64,000 nt of DNA from contig JAGQSC010000021.1 of NCBI GenBank assembly GCA_020439745.1, positions 124,001-188,000 on the forward strand, given 5' to 3'. The notes under the pieces were generated by a model, which did no database searches, was not told where the DNA came from, and saw only the letters and a program-made list of their open reading frames with translations. Source of the stretch: Acidobacteriota bacterium. Lineage in GTDB: Bacteria > Acidobacteriota > Holophagae > Acanthopleuribacterales > Acanthopleuribacteraceae. This document shows positions 35,209-44,735 of this stretch, in pieces. A program made the translations under genes and the position numbers. Each line of letters starts with the position of its first letter. Position 1 is the first letter of the stretch.

Positions 35209-37812
35209 CTAATCGTTTACAACTGAAGCCTGTGTGGTGAATTTCAATTGATCACCTTTCAGTGATACGTGAATACGATCTGTTTCGTTCAGACTGCCAT
35301 CCATCAGCGCAATGGAAAGAGGGTTGAGTAACAGGTTCTGAATCGCTCGCTTCACTGGACGCGCGCCAAATGCTGGGTCATACCCCGCTTCAGCAAGGAA
35401 ATCCAAGGCAGAAGGATCCAGTTCAATTGTGAGATTACGCGCTTTGAGTCGGTCGTTCACTTCCTTGATTTGCAGTTCGACGATTTGCATGATCATGTGG
35501 TGTGTGAGCATTTCAAACGTCACAATGTCATCCACGCGGTTGATAAACTCAGGCCTGAACTGCTGTTTGAGCCGGGCCAGGATTTGTTGTTGTTTCTCGT
35601 TGATTGGCAGCTCCGTATTCGCTGCAATGTCGGATGCAAGATTGCTCGTCATGATGATCACGGTGTTGCGGAAGTTAACCGTTCTTCCTTTTCCATCCGT
35701 CAAACGACCATCATCCAGGATCTGCAGGAGGATGTTGAATACATCGGGATGTGCTTTTTCGATCTCATCCAAAAGGATGACGGCGTAGGGAGATCGACGT
35801 ACCTTTTCAGTGAGTTGTCCGCCCTCGTCGTAACCTACGTAACCTGGAGGAGCGCCAATCAATCGCGACACTGCGTGCCGTTCCATGTACTCCGACATGT
35901 CTAGCCGTATCATCTTGTGCACGTCATCGAATAGGAGCTCGGTGAGACGTTTGGCCAACTCAGTCTTACCCACACCCGTGGGTCCCAGGAACATGAAGCT
36001 ACCCAGCGGTCGATTGGGGTCGCCCAAGCCACTCCGTGATCGGCGGATGGCATTCGCTACAGATGAAACCGCTTGGTCTTGGCCAACGAGGTGTTCATGG
36101 AGCCGTTCCTCCAGTTTGAGGATTTTCTCGGTTTCCGATTCCAACATTTTGTTCACGGGAATACCGGTCCACAGTCCCACCACACGCGCCACATCTGCGT
36201 CGGTGACTTCTTCGCGCAGCAGACTGCCCTCGCGTTGCACGTCTTGCAGTTGTTGTTCCACGGCTCGCGCCGTCTTCTCCAATTCCACAAGCTTGCCGTA
36301 ACGGAGCTCTGCTGCTTTGGTTAGGTCACCTTCGCGTTCAGCCTGTGCCGCTTCCAGCTTGGCGGATTCAGCATCTTCTTTGGCTTCACGTAGTTTTTGA
36401 ATCAACTGTTTCTCGTGTTGCCAGCGATGCTTTAGGGCAGCGAGTTCTTCGTCTAGATTGGCGATGGCGTGACTCAGCTCGTTTATTCGACCTTCGTTTT
36501 GCGTGTTTGCATCCATGTTCAGGGCTTGAAGCTCGATTTCCATTTTGGTGCGTTGGCGCATCGCGGTATCAATCTCAAATGGCATGGAGTCGATCTGCGT
36601 TCTCAATGTGGAGGCCGCCTCGTCAATCAAATCAATCGCTTTGTCGGGTAGGAATCGGTCGGAAATGTACCTTTGCGATAGCTGAACGGCTGCCACGAGT
36701 GCCCGGTCGCGGATGGAAATGCCGTGAAATACTTCGAACCGTTCTCGCAAGCCACGCAAAATGGCCAAAGCTGAAGCTTCATCCGGTTCCTGTACCAGAA
36801 CTGGTTGAAAACGCCGCTCAAATGCTGCGTCTTTTTCGATGTGTTTCTTGTACTCGTTGAGCGTGGTTGCGCCGATGCAGTGCAGTTCACCCCGAGCAAG
36901 GGCAGGCTTTAACATGTTGGACGCATCCATCGATCCTTCAGCCGCGCCAGCACCCACAATGGTGTGCAATTCATCGATGAATAGAATAATCTCGCCCATG
37001 GATCCTATGACTTCATCAAGAAGCGCCTTGAGGCGGTTTTCAAATTCACCGCGGAACTTAGCACCTGCAATCAATGCTGCCAGGTCCAGTGACACAACCC
37101 GCTTTCGTTTAAGGCTTTCTGGTACATCTCCAGCCACAATGCGCAGTGCCAAACCCTCAGCGATGGCGGTCTTGCCGACTCCTGGCTCACCAATCAGAAC
37201 CGGGTTGTTTTTGGTTTTTCGCGAAAGTACTTGGACCACGCGCCTGATCTCTTCATCGCGCCCAATGATAGGGTCCAGTTTGTTGGTACGCGCCCGGTGT
37301 GTCAGGTCAATGGTGTATTTTTCCAGTGCCTGGAAGGTGTCTTCCGGGCTCTGGTCGTCTATAGACTTCCCGCCACGCACCTCTTTGAGGGCCAGCATGA
37401 TGCTTTCTTCGCTGACGCCTTGTTGCTTGAGCCAGCGCGCCAGTTCGTTCTTCTGCTGTTGATGCATGGCCAACACGAAATGCTCGGTTGAGGTGTACCG
37501 ATCACCCATCTTCTGAGCGAGACTGTGGGCTTGGTTCGCAATCTGGACTAGTTCACGGCCTACCTGCGGTTCCAAATCTCCGCCACTTACTTTGGCCTGG
37601 CTTTGGAGACGCGATTCAAGAACCTGCTGCAAAGCTTGAGGATCCACGCCGATCTTCTGCAGCAGGGGTCTGGTGGATCCGTCCTTTTGTGAAATAAGTG
37701 CCAGTGCCAGATGATCTATGTCTACGTGACTGTGCTGAAAGGACTGAGCAAGCTGGACCGCCTGCGCAAAAGCTTCTCGAGCCTTGAGTGTAAGTTGTTC
37801 AAATCGCAGCAT
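35209..37812 (-). CDS. clpB: ATP-dependent disaggregase ClpB
   Basis: Hexameric AAA+ chaperone of 867 aa that extracts proteins from aggregates with DnaK. Domain order: double Clp-N repeat ([20 protein letters not shown]), first AAA+ module with [13 protein letters not shown], coiled-coil M domain (rich in Glu/Lys/Leu, with [19 protein letters not shown]), and second module with [14 protein letters not shown] and [14 protein letters not shown]. The M domain and the length mark it as ClpB rather than ClpA or ClpC. The SD is GGAGGTGCGTT. No CIRCE element or clear sigma32-type promoter is seen upstream, only an AT-rich stretch with TAAAAT. Confidence 0.97.
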   Translation of the reverse strand: MLRFEQLTLKAREAFAQAVQLAQSFQHSHVDIDHLALALISQKDGSTRPLLQKIGVDPQALQQVLESRLQSQAKVSGGDLEPQVGRELVQIANQAHSLAQKMGDRYTSTEHFVLAMHQQQKNELARWLKQQGVSEESIMLALKEVRGGKSIDDQSPEDTFQALEKYTIDLTHRARTNKLDPIIGRDEEIRRVVQVLSRKTKNNPVLIGEPGVGKTAIAEGLALRIVAGDVPESLKRKRVVSLDLAALIAGAKFRGEFENRLKALLDEVIGSMGEIILFIDELHTIVGAGAAEGSMDASNMLKPALARGELHCIGATTLNEYKKHIEKDAAFERRFQPVLVQEPDEASALAILRGLRERFEVFHGISIRDRALVAAVQLSQRYISDRFLPDKAIDLIDEAASTLRTQIDSMPFEIDTAMRQRTKMEIELQALNMDANTQNEGRINELSHAIANLDEELAALKHRWQHEKQLIQKLREAKEDAESAKLEAAQAEREGDLTKAAELRYGKLVELEKTARAVEQQLQDVQREGSLLREEVTDADVARVVGLWTGIPVNKMLESETEKILKLEERLHEHLVGQDQAVSSVANAIRRSRSGLGDPNRPLGSFMFLGPTGVGKTELAKRLTELLFDDVHKMIRLDMSEYMERHAVSRLIGAPPGYVGYDEGGQLTEKVRRSPYAVILLDEIEKAHPDVFNILLQILDDGRLTDGKGRTVNFRNTVIIMTSNLASDIAANTELPINEKQQQILARLKQQFRPEFINRVDDIVTFEMLTHHMIMQIVELQIKEVNDRLKARNLTIELDPSALDFLAEAGYDPAFGARPVKRAIQNLLLNPLSIALMDGSLNETDRIHVSLKGDQLKFTTQASVVND

Positions 37813-37956
37813 AACGCACCTCCATCCACCCTATTTTACACAATATGATCTTCTTGCGCGCAAAAAATTTGACAAAACAACGCTAAGGTATTTGGGTCTC
37901 CGGTTTGGAGTTACCTGATCTGCGCATCTTTGCTAGAGTGGGGCGTGAGGTGAATG

Positions 37957-38772
37957 ATGACTCAACTTTCTGGAAAACGGGTGTTGATTACGGGCGCAGC
38001 GCAGGGGATTGGCTTTGCCATCGCACGCGCCTTCGCCGAGAAGGGGGCCGAGATTGTGCTCACCGATGTGCAAAGTGAGGTGTTGGATCGTGCCCGCGCC
38101 ACTTTGACGGGCGAAGGCAAGAACGCTCATGCCTATGTGATGGACGTCACCGATCAAAATGCGGTACTTGCTACGCGTGACGCCGTCCACAAAGATTTGG
38201 GACCCATTGACGTGCTCGTGAATAATGCGGGTATCGTGTTTGGCGGTGCTTTTCTAGATGTCCCGCTGGAAAAACATAGATTAACTTATGGCATTAATAC
38301 GCTTGGGGTCATGGGGGTGACTCATGCTTTTCTGCCAGATTTGATCGCCAAACCTGAGGCCCACCTCGTGAATCTTGCCTCGGCATCCGGCTTTTTGGGA
38401 CTGCCCTACGGCACCACCTACGCCTCCAGTAAATGGTCCGTCATTGGTTTCAGCGAAAGTATCCGGCTTGAATTGGAGCAGTTGGGCCACAAGCATGTGC
38501 ATGTGACCACAGTCTGTCCCAGCTACATTAATACCGGTCTATTCGAAGGGGTGAAAGCACCCTTGTTGACCCCAATCCTAGATCCGAAAAAACTGGCTCA
38601 GCAGATTGTGCGGGCGGTCTCGAAAAACAGGATTTTCCTCAGAACGCCCTTTATGGTGAAGACCGTGCCTTTGTTGCAGGGTTTGCTACCTCGTCGAGCG
38701 GTGGATTGGATTCAGGCCAAATTTGGGGTTACCGCCAGCATGAGTTTTTGGCGTGGGCACGGTGCGAAATAA
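37957..38772 (+). CDS. Short-chain dehydrogenase/reductase
   Basis: NAD(P)-dependent oxidoreductase of 271 aa with a Rossmann fold: cofactor motif TGAAQGIGFAIA, structural NNAGIVFGG, and the catalytic Ser and Tyr-Lys in NLASASGFLG and TYASSKW. Asp in VLTDVQ at the end of beta-2 suggests NAD(H) preference. The C-terminal extension (VKTVPLLQGLLPRRAVDWIQ) resembles membrane-associated SDRs acting on lipids or retinol-like alcohols; the substrate is not known. ATG 37957 has GAGG six bases upstream and is preferred over ATG 37954. It ends directly against the convergent lipoprotein gene. Confidence 0.87.
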   Translation: MTQLSGKRVLITGAAQGIGFAIARAFAEKGAEIVLTDVQSEVLDRARATLTGEGKNAHAYVMDVTDQNAVLATRDAVHKDLGPIDVLVNNAGIVFGGAFLDVPLEKHRLTYGINTLGVMGVTHAFLPDLIAKPEAHLVNLASASGFLGLPYGTTYASSKWSVIGFSESIRLELEQLGHKHVHVTTVCPSYINTGLFEGVKAPLLTPILDPKKLAQQIVRAVSKNRIFLRTPFMVKTVPLLQGLLPRRAVDWIQAKFGVTASMSFWRGHGAK

Positions 38773-39183
38773 TCAGTCCTTCATGATGTAGACAAGGGAC
38801 ACATACGGCGGAAGGTGTTCGGCTTCTTCTACTTGCAGGCTGTGTTGATGGGCCCTGATCGGTAATTGATAATCGTTGTCCTTATCGACGCCAACACGTG
38901 TCCCCTCGGCATCGCCCGTGGTACCTGTATGCGCATGGGTGGATGAGCCACCTTCGGTCAATAATTCTTCCATGGAGCCGCCCATGATGAAGCGTCCGCG
39001 TAAGTCAGGCGTCACCAATCCGGTGGAAGTCGTGCTGCCATCGCACAAGGTATACCCGGCAGGGATCGATGGACCTGCAAAGGCGATAACCGTGCCACTT
39101 GGCAAAGACGCGCTGTTTGATTTCTCCGGCAGGCATCCCACCATCAATGACAGGACAACGATTGCGAGTAGGGGTCTGAACAT
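38773..39183 (-). CDS. Small lipoprotein with phage tail-collar-like domain
   Basis: Protein of 136 aa with a lipoprotein signal (LLAIVVLSLMVGC). The rest resembles the tail-collar domain of phage fibres: GTVIAFAGPSIPAGYTLCDG, the hallmark TPDLRGRFIMG, a His-rich HAHTG stretch, and the C-terminal LPPYVSLVYIMK. There are no other phage genes nearby, so this is a cellular surface protein that uses the fold. Its function is unknown. The SD is AGGAGCATACTT. An extended -10 (TGCTATACT) lies upstream. Confidence 0.75.
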   Translation of the reverse strand: MFRPLLAIVVLSLMVGCLPEKSNSASLPSGTVIAFAGPSIPAGYTLCDGSTTSTGLVTPDLRGRFIMGGSMEELLTEGGSSTHAHTGTTGDAEGTRVGVDKDNDYQLPIRAHQHSLQVEEAEHLPPYVSLVYIMKD

Positions 39184-39199
39184 AAGTATGCTCCTGAGG

Positions 39200-39230
39200 T
39201 TGAAATTGTGGTTGATGAGCGGCTAGTATA
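39200..39230. promoter_or_regulatory. Overlapping divergent promoters (collar lipoprotein / SNase-like)
   Basis: Plus strand: TTGAAA (39200-39205), an 18-bp spacer and TAGTAT (39224-39229) for the SNase-like gene. Minus strand: extended -10 TGC-TATACT (hexamer 39225-39230) for the lipoprotein. The two -10 boxes coincide, so the two directions probably compete. Confidence 0.5.
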
Positions 39231-39274
39231 GCACCGGTATCTGTGAATGTTCCGTCACGTAGAAGGGGAGAACG

Positions 39275-39757
39275 ATGTTGTTGATGATTGCCATATTGTG
39301 TATGGGCCCTCAAGCTTCAGGACGCCAGCTTTCTGGCAAGGTCGTGGAGGTGCTCACCGGATCAAAGATTGTCGTCAACGCCAAAGGCAAGCGATTTTTG
39401 GTAAGCCTGCGCGAGGCGGACTGCCCGGAGCCGGGCCAACCTTATTTCAAAGATGCGCTAGCCTTGACTGAATCGCTGGTAGATGGGCAGTTTGTCATTG
39501 TCACGATTGAGTCCGCAAACGAAGATAAGATTGTGGGTGAAGTCCAATATATCAACAGTCAGAATCTCTCATTTCAGTTACTTAAGGCTGGCATGGCTTT
39601 TTGGTCGCCGGAAACAGGTAAGGTCAACTCCTACAAGAACATGGAGCAGAATGCTCGGGACTCAAAGACGGGCATGTTCAAAACACCGGACCTGACACCT
39701 CCATGGGAGTACCGCGAGAATATCAAAGCGGAAAACGATAAGAAACGTTCCAACTAA
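39275..39757 (+). CDS. Exported SNase-like OB-fold protein with altered catalytic residues
   Basis: Protein of 160 aa with a short signal-like N-terminus (LLMIAILCMGPQASG) and a staphylococcal-nuclease OB fold. The family motif VRLxxIDxPE reads VSLREADCPE (the Arg is Ser), the metal-binding DGDT region reads TGSK, and the second catalytic Arg region (DxYGRxxG) reads NEDKIVG. Two arginines essential in classical SNases are therefore missing, and catalysis is doubtful. LLKAGMAFWSPETG is the typical C-terminal helix. A role as a binding domain is possible. The SD is GGGGAGAACG. Confidence 0.7.
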   Translation: MLLMIAILCMGPQASGRQLSGKVVEVLTGSKIVVNAKGKRFLVSLREADCPEPGQPYFKDALALTESLVDGQFVIVTIESANEDKIVGEVQYINSQNLSFQLLKAGMAFWSPETGKVNSYKNMEQNARDSKTGMFKTPDLTPPWEYRENIKAENDKKRSN

Positions 39758-39783
39758 TCAAAGAATTCTCTTGCGCTGTGGGA

Positions 39784-40431
39784 TCACAGTAGGGCAAAAG
39801 CCCGCACCGGGAAGGAACCCAAGCCCTCGACTTTGGGTGGTACGGCAAAGAATCGGAAGGCCTTGTTAGAAAGCGGTGAGAGTCCCGTCAGATGCTCGAC
39901 GATGGGTATGCCCGCCTGGAGCAGTGTTGTGTGCACGGGTCTTATCGGGTCCCGATTGTCATCGATGTTGAGCGCGTCAATACCGACGAGTGCCGCCCCC
40001 TGGTTCACCAATTCCAGTGCGGTTTCTGCTGCCAGGAACGGGTAATCCACGGCGTATTGGGGTGTCCCGAAGTGGATGCTCCAACCGGTATGAAACAAGA
40101 CCGCTTTGCCGGAAACGTCAAGACCCGCCAGACTCTCCGGTCCAATGGACCGGGAGGCGGCTTGGACCGAAACAAGGATACCCGCCAAGTTGGCAATGGT
40201 GCTCAGATCCAATCTGGAAATGTCAGATCCCTCGATAAACCGGTGGAAGGGCGCATCCAGATAGGTTCCCGTGTTGGCGACCATTTCAATTTGGCCTATG
40301 TGAAAAGTGGTGCCCGGCCCGTAGTGCTGGACTGAGTCATCATGATCAATCAAGGCGCGAATAGACGGGCTGGGCAGCCCGGGATAGGTGATCATGTCAT
40401 GGGTTATGGTGTGACTGAGGTCAACAAACAT
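39784..40431 (-). CDS. Cyclase family protein (kynurenine-formamidase-like fold)
   Basis: Protein of 215 aa of the cyclase/KynB superfamily of metal-dependent amidohydrolases. MFVDLSHTITHDMITYPG opens the family fold. The metal motif HxGTHxDxPxH reads NTGTYLDAPFH (residues 53-63), so two of three His ligands are Asn53 and Tyr57, while Asp59 and His63 remain. Either a subfamily with different metal binding or an inactive member is possible. The true start is ATG 40431 with AAGGAGGGACAG; the upstream in-frame extension to 40707 lies within the divergent oxidoreductase gene and is not real. Confidence 0.75.
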   Translation of the reverse strand: MFVDLSHTITHDMITYPGLPSPSIRALIDHDDSVQHYGPGTTFHIGQIEMVANTGTYLDAPFHRFIEGSDISRLDLSTIANLAGILVSVQAASRSIGPESLAGLDVSGKAVLFHTGWSIHFGTPQYAVDYPFLAAETALELVNQGAALVGIDALNIDDNRDPIRPVHTTLLQAGIPIVEHLTGLSPLSNKAFRFFAVPPKVEGLGSFPVRAFALL

Positions 40432-40491
40432 CTGTCCCTCCTTAATTTGCTTGGATAGGATAGTGGGTACGTATCGAAACGGGAGGGTATG

Positions 40492-42489
40492 ATGATTCGA
40501 CCAAGCCATTGCCCCATGGATTGTCCCGATACCTGTGCTCTGGATATTACTGTGGAAAATGGTCGCGTGGTGTCTGTGGCACCGAGCGAGGCGCACAATT
40601 CGAGCGGTTTCATATGCTCCAAGATCGCCAATTTCCATAAACGTGTCTACCATGAATCGCGTGTGTTGCGGCCGCTCAAACGCCGCGGTCCCAAAGGGAC
40701 CGGTCAATTCGAGTCCATCTCATGGGAACAGGCCATTCATGAAATCGCACACCTCTTTAAGGAATTATCGACGCAATATGGACCGGAAAGCATCGTTCCC
40801 TACCATTACGGAGGGTCCAACGGATATTTGACCGAAGAATTCTTGGATCGTCTCTTTTTTGATCGGATTGGGGCATCTCGTTTGTCCAAGACGTTGTGTG
40901 CGGTGCCAACCACTTTGGCTGCCAGTGAGATGTACGGCAAGATGCCCGGCGTCGCTTTTGACGATTTTCCCTTCGCAAAGACGATTGTGATTTGGGGCGC
41001 TAACCCCAAAGTATCCAACACGCATTTGGTCCCCAAACTGAAGGAAGCAAGAAAACAGGGCGCGTTTATTTGTGTGATTGACCCGATCAACAACTTCTCA
41101 GACCGAGAAATCGATTTAAATCTGCCCATTCGCCCTGGAGCGGACGGCCCTTTGGCGCTGGGACTTTTGAATCATTGGCGTCGAAAAGACCAATTGGATC
41201 AAGACTTTCTGGACCAAGCGACCCATGGACAGGAGGCGCTATTTGAAGCTGCAAGGGCCTGGGACCTGACTGCTGTTTCCGACGTAACCGGCCTATCCAT
41301 GCGCGATATCGAGGTGTTGGCGGATCGCCTGGCGACGAACCGACCGGGGCTGATTCGGTGTGGTTGGGGTCTTGAGCGCAATAGAAATGGAGGACTATCG
41401 GCTGCAGCCATATTGGCGATCCCTGCCGCTTTGGGTCTTTTTGGTGTGCGGGGCGGCGGTTATACGCTTAGCAATAGCGGGATGGCCAAGTTTGAAGCCG
41501 AACGCGTCTTAGGTCAGTTTTCGTCGAGCTCCCGCCAATTGAACATGACTCAGATGGCGTCCTGGTTGAATGGCTCAATGGATCCGCCAGTCAAGGCATT
41601 ATTTGTATACAACGCTAATCCGGTGGCAAGTACCCCAAACCAACATAAAGTGATCCAAGGTTTGATGCGTCAAGATCTGGTGACCATTGTCCATGATCAA
41701 GTGATGACGGACACGGCGAAACTGGCGGACTACGTATTGCCGGCCACTACCTTTTTGGAACACAGCGAGATCAGACGCAGTTATGGATCGTACGTGGTGG
41801 CCGGAATCAGACCTGTGACGGGCCCTGTGGGTGAATCGCGTTCCAATCGTGAGGTATTCTCAGCACTAGCGCAAGCGATGGGCCTCAAAGACGAAGCATT
41901 TACTTGGTCCGAGGAAGAATGCATGCAAGCTGCCTTGGATGCGGTGACCCTCCTTGATGGTTCACTCGACGCAGACCTACTGATTCAGGGTCGCGCCCAA
42001 AAGGTGACGTTTCAAAGTGCGCATCCGATCCAATTCAAGAATGTCACCCCGATGACGCCAGACGGCAAGATCCAATTAAACCCATCCTGCCTTGCGCCAC
42101 ACGGCTATTCCTGGCTCAAACCCGACGAATCCGAACACCGGTTTCAATTAATTTCGCCCGCCACATCCAAATTGGTGAACAGCAGCTTGGGTGAATTTCA
42201 ATTACCCCAACTGATCGTGCAGATCAATGATCGCGATGCACAATCAATGGGCATCGAAAATGGCGAAAAAGTGAGGGTATGGAATCACCTGGGTGAAGTC
42301 GTGTGTCCTTGCAAAGTCACGTCTTCTATTCGATCGGGTGTTCTGTCCATGCCCAAAGGGGCTTGGCGGCGATCCAGCGAGAATACTTATACGTCGGTAG
42401 CTTTTTGTTCTGATGAAGTGGGTCATGTGGGCGGCAATGCATGTTTCAATGACACGCGGGTGTCGGTAGAGCCTTGGCCTCAGTTGTAG
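40492..42489 (+). CDS. Molybdopterin-dependent oxidoreductase (DMSO-reductase superfamily)
   Basis: Large catalytic-type subunit of 665 aa. The N-terminal 4Fe-4S motif has Cys7, Cys11, Cys15 and Cys42 (HCPMDCPDTC...GFICSK). Molybdopterin-binding segments include TIVIWGANPKVSNTH, CVIDPINNFS, GGGYTLSNSG and the C-terminal domain with IVQINDRDAQSMGIENG and VRVWNHLGEVV. No Tat twin-Arg signal is seen, so it is probably cytoplasmic. No electron-transfer subunit, maturation or cofactor gene is adjacent, and the substrate is unknown. ATG 40492 has GGGAGGGT at good spacing. Its end overlaps the convergent gene by 10 bp. Confidence 0.88.
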   Translation: MIRPSHCPMDCPDTCALDITVENGRVVSVAPSEAHNSSGFICSKIANFHKRVYHESRVLRPLKRRGPKGTGQFESISWEQAIHEIAHLFKELSTQYGPESIVPYHYGGSNGYLTEEFLDRLFFDRIGASRLSKTLCAVPTTLAASEMYGKMPGVAFDDFPFAKTIVIWGANPKVSNTHLVPKLKEARKQGAFICVIDPINNFSDREIDLNLPIRPGADGPLALGLLNHWRRKDQLDQDFLDQATHGQEALFEAARAWDLTAVSDVTGLSMRDIEVLADRLATNRPGLIRCGWGLERNRNGGLSAAAILAIPAALGLFGVRGGGYTLSNSGMAKFEAERVLGQFSSSSRQLNMTQMASWLNGSMDPPVKALFVYNANPVASTPNQHKVIQGLMRQDLVTIVHDQVMTDTAKLADYVLPATTFLEHSEIRRSYGSYVVAGIRPVTGPVGESRSNREVFSALAQAMGLKDEAFTWSEEECMQAALDAVTLLDGSLDADLLIQGRAQKVTFQSAHPIQFKNVTPMTPDGKIQLNPSCLAPHGYSWLKPDESEHRFQLISPATSKLVNSSLGEFQLPQLIVQINDRDAQSMGIENGEKVRVWNHLGEVVCPCKVTSSIRSGVLSMPKGAWRRSSENTYTSVAFCSDEVGHVGGNACFNDTRVSVEPWPQL

Positions 42490-43358
42490 TCCGGATGTAA
42501 TCCTAACTCTTTTCTCAGTTGACGATCGCCTTGATGGTTCTTATTCCAATAGGCTTCTCTAATGGTGTGCGTTCTTGAAGCCTTCGTTTCGGTCATCCCC
42601 TTTGTCGAGACCAATCGTTCGGACCAGGACTGGATCACATAGGGGAATTGTGGCTCGAACGAGATTGACAGGGTTCTGCTTCCATCGGCATAAGTCAGGG
42701 TATAGGTGGTCAATTCGTCAGTGGTACGCAACGCGCCGTTTGCTTGGACAACCGCCAAATCAAGGTGCTTGAAACGCGTATGGACACTGCCCGGAATGAG
42801 ATCGAAATTGCCGGTGGGTAACATTTTGGGGTTTAAGCGGATGAGCGTCCAAATACCGTCCTCTGCCATGGCCTGAGGCAGCATAAGTTGCTGATCGGCT
42901 TCATCTTGAAAATAGGAATGGCTTAGCACTTGCCATCCTGCATCGCGATGATTGAATTGCAAATATGTATGACCACACCATTCTTGCACGGACGTGGATA
43001 TTTTGAGCGTTTGCTCGGGTGTGCCAACGGGTGTGAAGATAGAGGTCATGGTGCTGTACGGGTAAATACCGGTATTGAATCGACGCATCATGTTCAGCTT
43101 GAGGATGGGTACGGCGTGTGTCTTGGGGCCATGTTCGTGCTTCACCTGAAGATCGCTCAGAAAATCTTCAGTGACGAATACAAGAACCGCTTCACCGGTA
43201 TGAATGTCGCCGTAGCGCGATTGTTGCAATTCGAAGCGTGAGATTTCAGCCAGTCCCTGATACCAGTAATCCTTGTCACCTGGAACCGACCGCGTATTGG
43301 TTGTTTGACCGCTCGAAAATGCAGTTAATAAGCTGAACAGCAAAGGGATCTTACCCAT
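42480..43358 (-). CDS. Conserved exported protein of unknown function
   Basis: Exported protein of 292 aa with a signal peptide (IPLLFSLLTAFSSGQ). Conserved-looking segments are YWYQGLAEISRFELQQSRYG, LNMMRRFNTGIYPYSTMTS and VQEWCGHTYLQFNHRD. I recall similar proteins in Bacteroidetes, sometimes labelled septum formation inhibitor Maf; that label does not fit here, as no Maf motif is present. It is probably a beta-rich periplasmic protein. ATG 43358 has GGAG seven bases upstream and overlaps the end of the DUF2797 gene by 8 bp. Last gene of a four-gene overlapping operon. Confidence 0.6.
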   Translation of the reverse strand: MGKIPLLFSLLTAFSSGQTTNTRSVPGDKDYWYQGLAEISRFELQQSRYGDIHTGEAVLVFVTEDFLSDLQVKHEHGPKTHAVPILKLNMMRRFNTGIYPYSTMTSIFTPVGTPEQTLKISTSVQEWCGHTYLQFNHRDAGWQVLSHSYFQDEADQQLMLPQAMAEDGIWTLIRLNPKMLPTGNFDLIPGSVHTRFKHLDLAVVQANGALRTTDELTTYTLTYADGSRTLSISFEPQFPYVIQSWSERLVSTKGMTETKASRTHTIREAYWNKNHQGDRQLRKELGLHPDYN

Positions 43359-44157
43359 ACTCAATCTCCACTTCGTATCCTTGGTACTTACGTATGTTCA
43401 TGACGCCCTGTTCAAAAACCCAGTACTGACCCTTTATCCCCAGCAAGCGAGAAGAAAGAATAGGGTTCTTGTGGAGGTCCCAGGTTTTCAGTTTGGGCGG
43501 TGGATGGGGTAAAGGGTATTCAAACATCCGCCACGATTCATTCATCCAAGTGACTGGGCCGTCCAGAGGCAGGGTAGGGATTTTGTCTTTGAGGTGGTTG
43601 ACGACGGTAGCGACAACACTTTGCGGATCGTGGTCGGTTTTGGAACCCTTTAACATGGCCCGCCAATCGGTTTGGTCGGCCACCAGTTCGCGACACGCAT
43701 GCTCTAACAATCCTGAATCCCGCCTGGTGGTTACCTGCGCGATGGGCAAAGCTTGGGTGGCACCTTGGTCCAACCAGCGCGTGGGGATTTGCGTCATGCG
43801 TGTAATTCCCACCTTGATGCCTGAAGTGATGGCGAGATAGACCACATGTGGCTGCATGCAATGGGTCTGCGCCCATTCAGGATCGCGACAGGTGCCAGCG
43901 GCGAAGTGACACAGATCGGGTCGCACGATGCAGGTATCACACTGGGCCAGGCGCCTCATGCAAGGGAAGCAATAGCCCTGATTGAATGTTTTCTTAATGT
44001 TGCGGCTACAGTGGATACAGGCAATATGGCCAGTGAACCTGAGTTGGAACTGGCAACCGATCACGCCGCTTAGGTCCAGCTGTTGCTCGTCCAGTCGGAA
44101 TAGGTACCTTGCTGGGCTGGCATCCTCAATGCGCATCTTGCGCAGGAATCCACGCAT
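43351..44157 (-). CDS. DUF2797 family protein
   Basis: Protein of 268 aa. A Cys-rich N-terminal half with pairs CIHCSR, CFPCMR, CDTC, then single Cys in DLCHF and GTCRD, probably binds zinc. The segment VVYLAITSGIKVGITRMTQIPTRW resembles a GIY-YIG-like strand pattern, and LPLDGPVTWMNESWRM lies nearer the C-terminus. The family function is unknown; a nucleic-acid role is a guess. The ATG overlaps the LOG gene stop (TGATG), so translation is coupled. Confidence 0.82.
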   Translation of the reverse strand: MRGFLRKMRIEDASPARYLFRLDEQQLDLSGVIGCQFQLRFTGHIACIHCSRNIKKTFNQGYCFPCMRRLAQCDTCIVRPDLCHFAAGTCRDPEWAQTHCMQPHVVYLAITSGIKVGITRMTQIPTRWLDQGATQALPIAQVTTRRDSGLLEHACRELVADQTDWRAMLKGSKTDHDPQSVVATVVNHLKDKIPTLPLDGPVTWMNESWRMFEYPLPHPPPKLKTWDLHKNPILSSRLLGIKGQYWVFEQGVMNIRKYQGYEVEIEYG

Positions 44158-44735
44158 CAAATACGCCTTTCCCAGTGTAGATGGGATCGAGTCTCCGGTG
44201 CCTGCGCCAGATCATCAAGCAGTGTCTTGGGGTCATTGGCCACCGACAGTTGGTCCAGCGACTGTTGCGGGATGAATCCCTGAGCACCAGCCTGGTGAAC
44301 GAAGTCTATTAGACTGTCGAAGTAATTATCGATATTGAGCAAACCCAGTGGCTTACGGTGTAGTTCCAGCTGCGACCAGGTCCAAACCTCGAACAGTTCT
44401 TCCAATGTACCGATACCTCCGGGCATAGCGATGAAGGCATCGGATCGTTCGGCCATGGTAGCTTTACGATCGTGCATCGAAGTGACGGTAATCATCTCCG
44501 ACAAACCTGTATGACCCACCTCGCGAGCCACTAGGAAATCCGGAATCACGCCCACCACGTGGGCACCCGCGCGTAGGGCGGCATCGGCAAGGATACCCAT
44601 CAGTCCCACTTTGCCACCGCCGTAGACGAGGTTGAAACCGCGATGTCCCAGGGCTTCACCCAGTGCGCGCGCACCTTCGCCAAATGCAGCACGTTCGCCA
44701 GTGCGCGCACCGCAGAACACACCGATGGTCTTCAT
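44157..44735 (-). CDS. LOG family protein (nucleoside-monophosphate phosphoribohydrolase-like)
   Basis: Rossmann-fold protein of 192 aa of the TIGR00730/LOG family, which cleaves ribose-5-phosphate from N6-modified AMP or other nucleotides. The active-site motif is MPGGIGTLEELFEVW, with GGGKVGLMG near residue 40. It was once annotated as lysine decarboxylase, which is wrong for this family. The real start is ATG 44735 (MKTIGVFCGAR), overlapping the stop of the upstream nuclease gene (ATGA); the longer frame to 44828 is inside that gene. Confidence 0.9.
   Translation of the reverse strand: MKTIGVFCGARTGERAAFGEGARALGEALGHRGFNLVYGGGKVGLMGILADAALRAGAHVVGVIPDFLVAREVGHTGLSEMITVTSMHDRKATMAERSDAFIAMPGGIGTLEELFEVWTWSQLELHRKPLGLLNIDNYFDSLIDFVHQAGAQGFIPQQSLDQLSVANDPKTLLDDLAQAPETRSHLHWERRI

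Noticed and set aside
36839-37462. 207-aa open frame antisense to clpB
   Set aside because: Shadow frame over highly conserved ClpB coding sequence; composition (Ser/Arg-rich) is typical of shadows.
37813-37956. CIRCE or sigma32 heat-shock element before clpB
   Set aside because: No TTAGCACTC/GAGTGCTAA repeat or CCCCAT-type -10 is found; only an AT-rich region with an unconvincing TAAAAT.
38773-39183. Prophage marker
   Set aside because: Only a single collar-like domain with a lipoprotein signal; no capsid, terminase, integrase or attachment sites nearby.
40432-40707. N-terminal extension of the cyclase gene
   Set aside because: It overlaps the 4Fe-4S region of the divergent oxidoreductase; the internal ATG with AAGGAGGGACAG is the real start.
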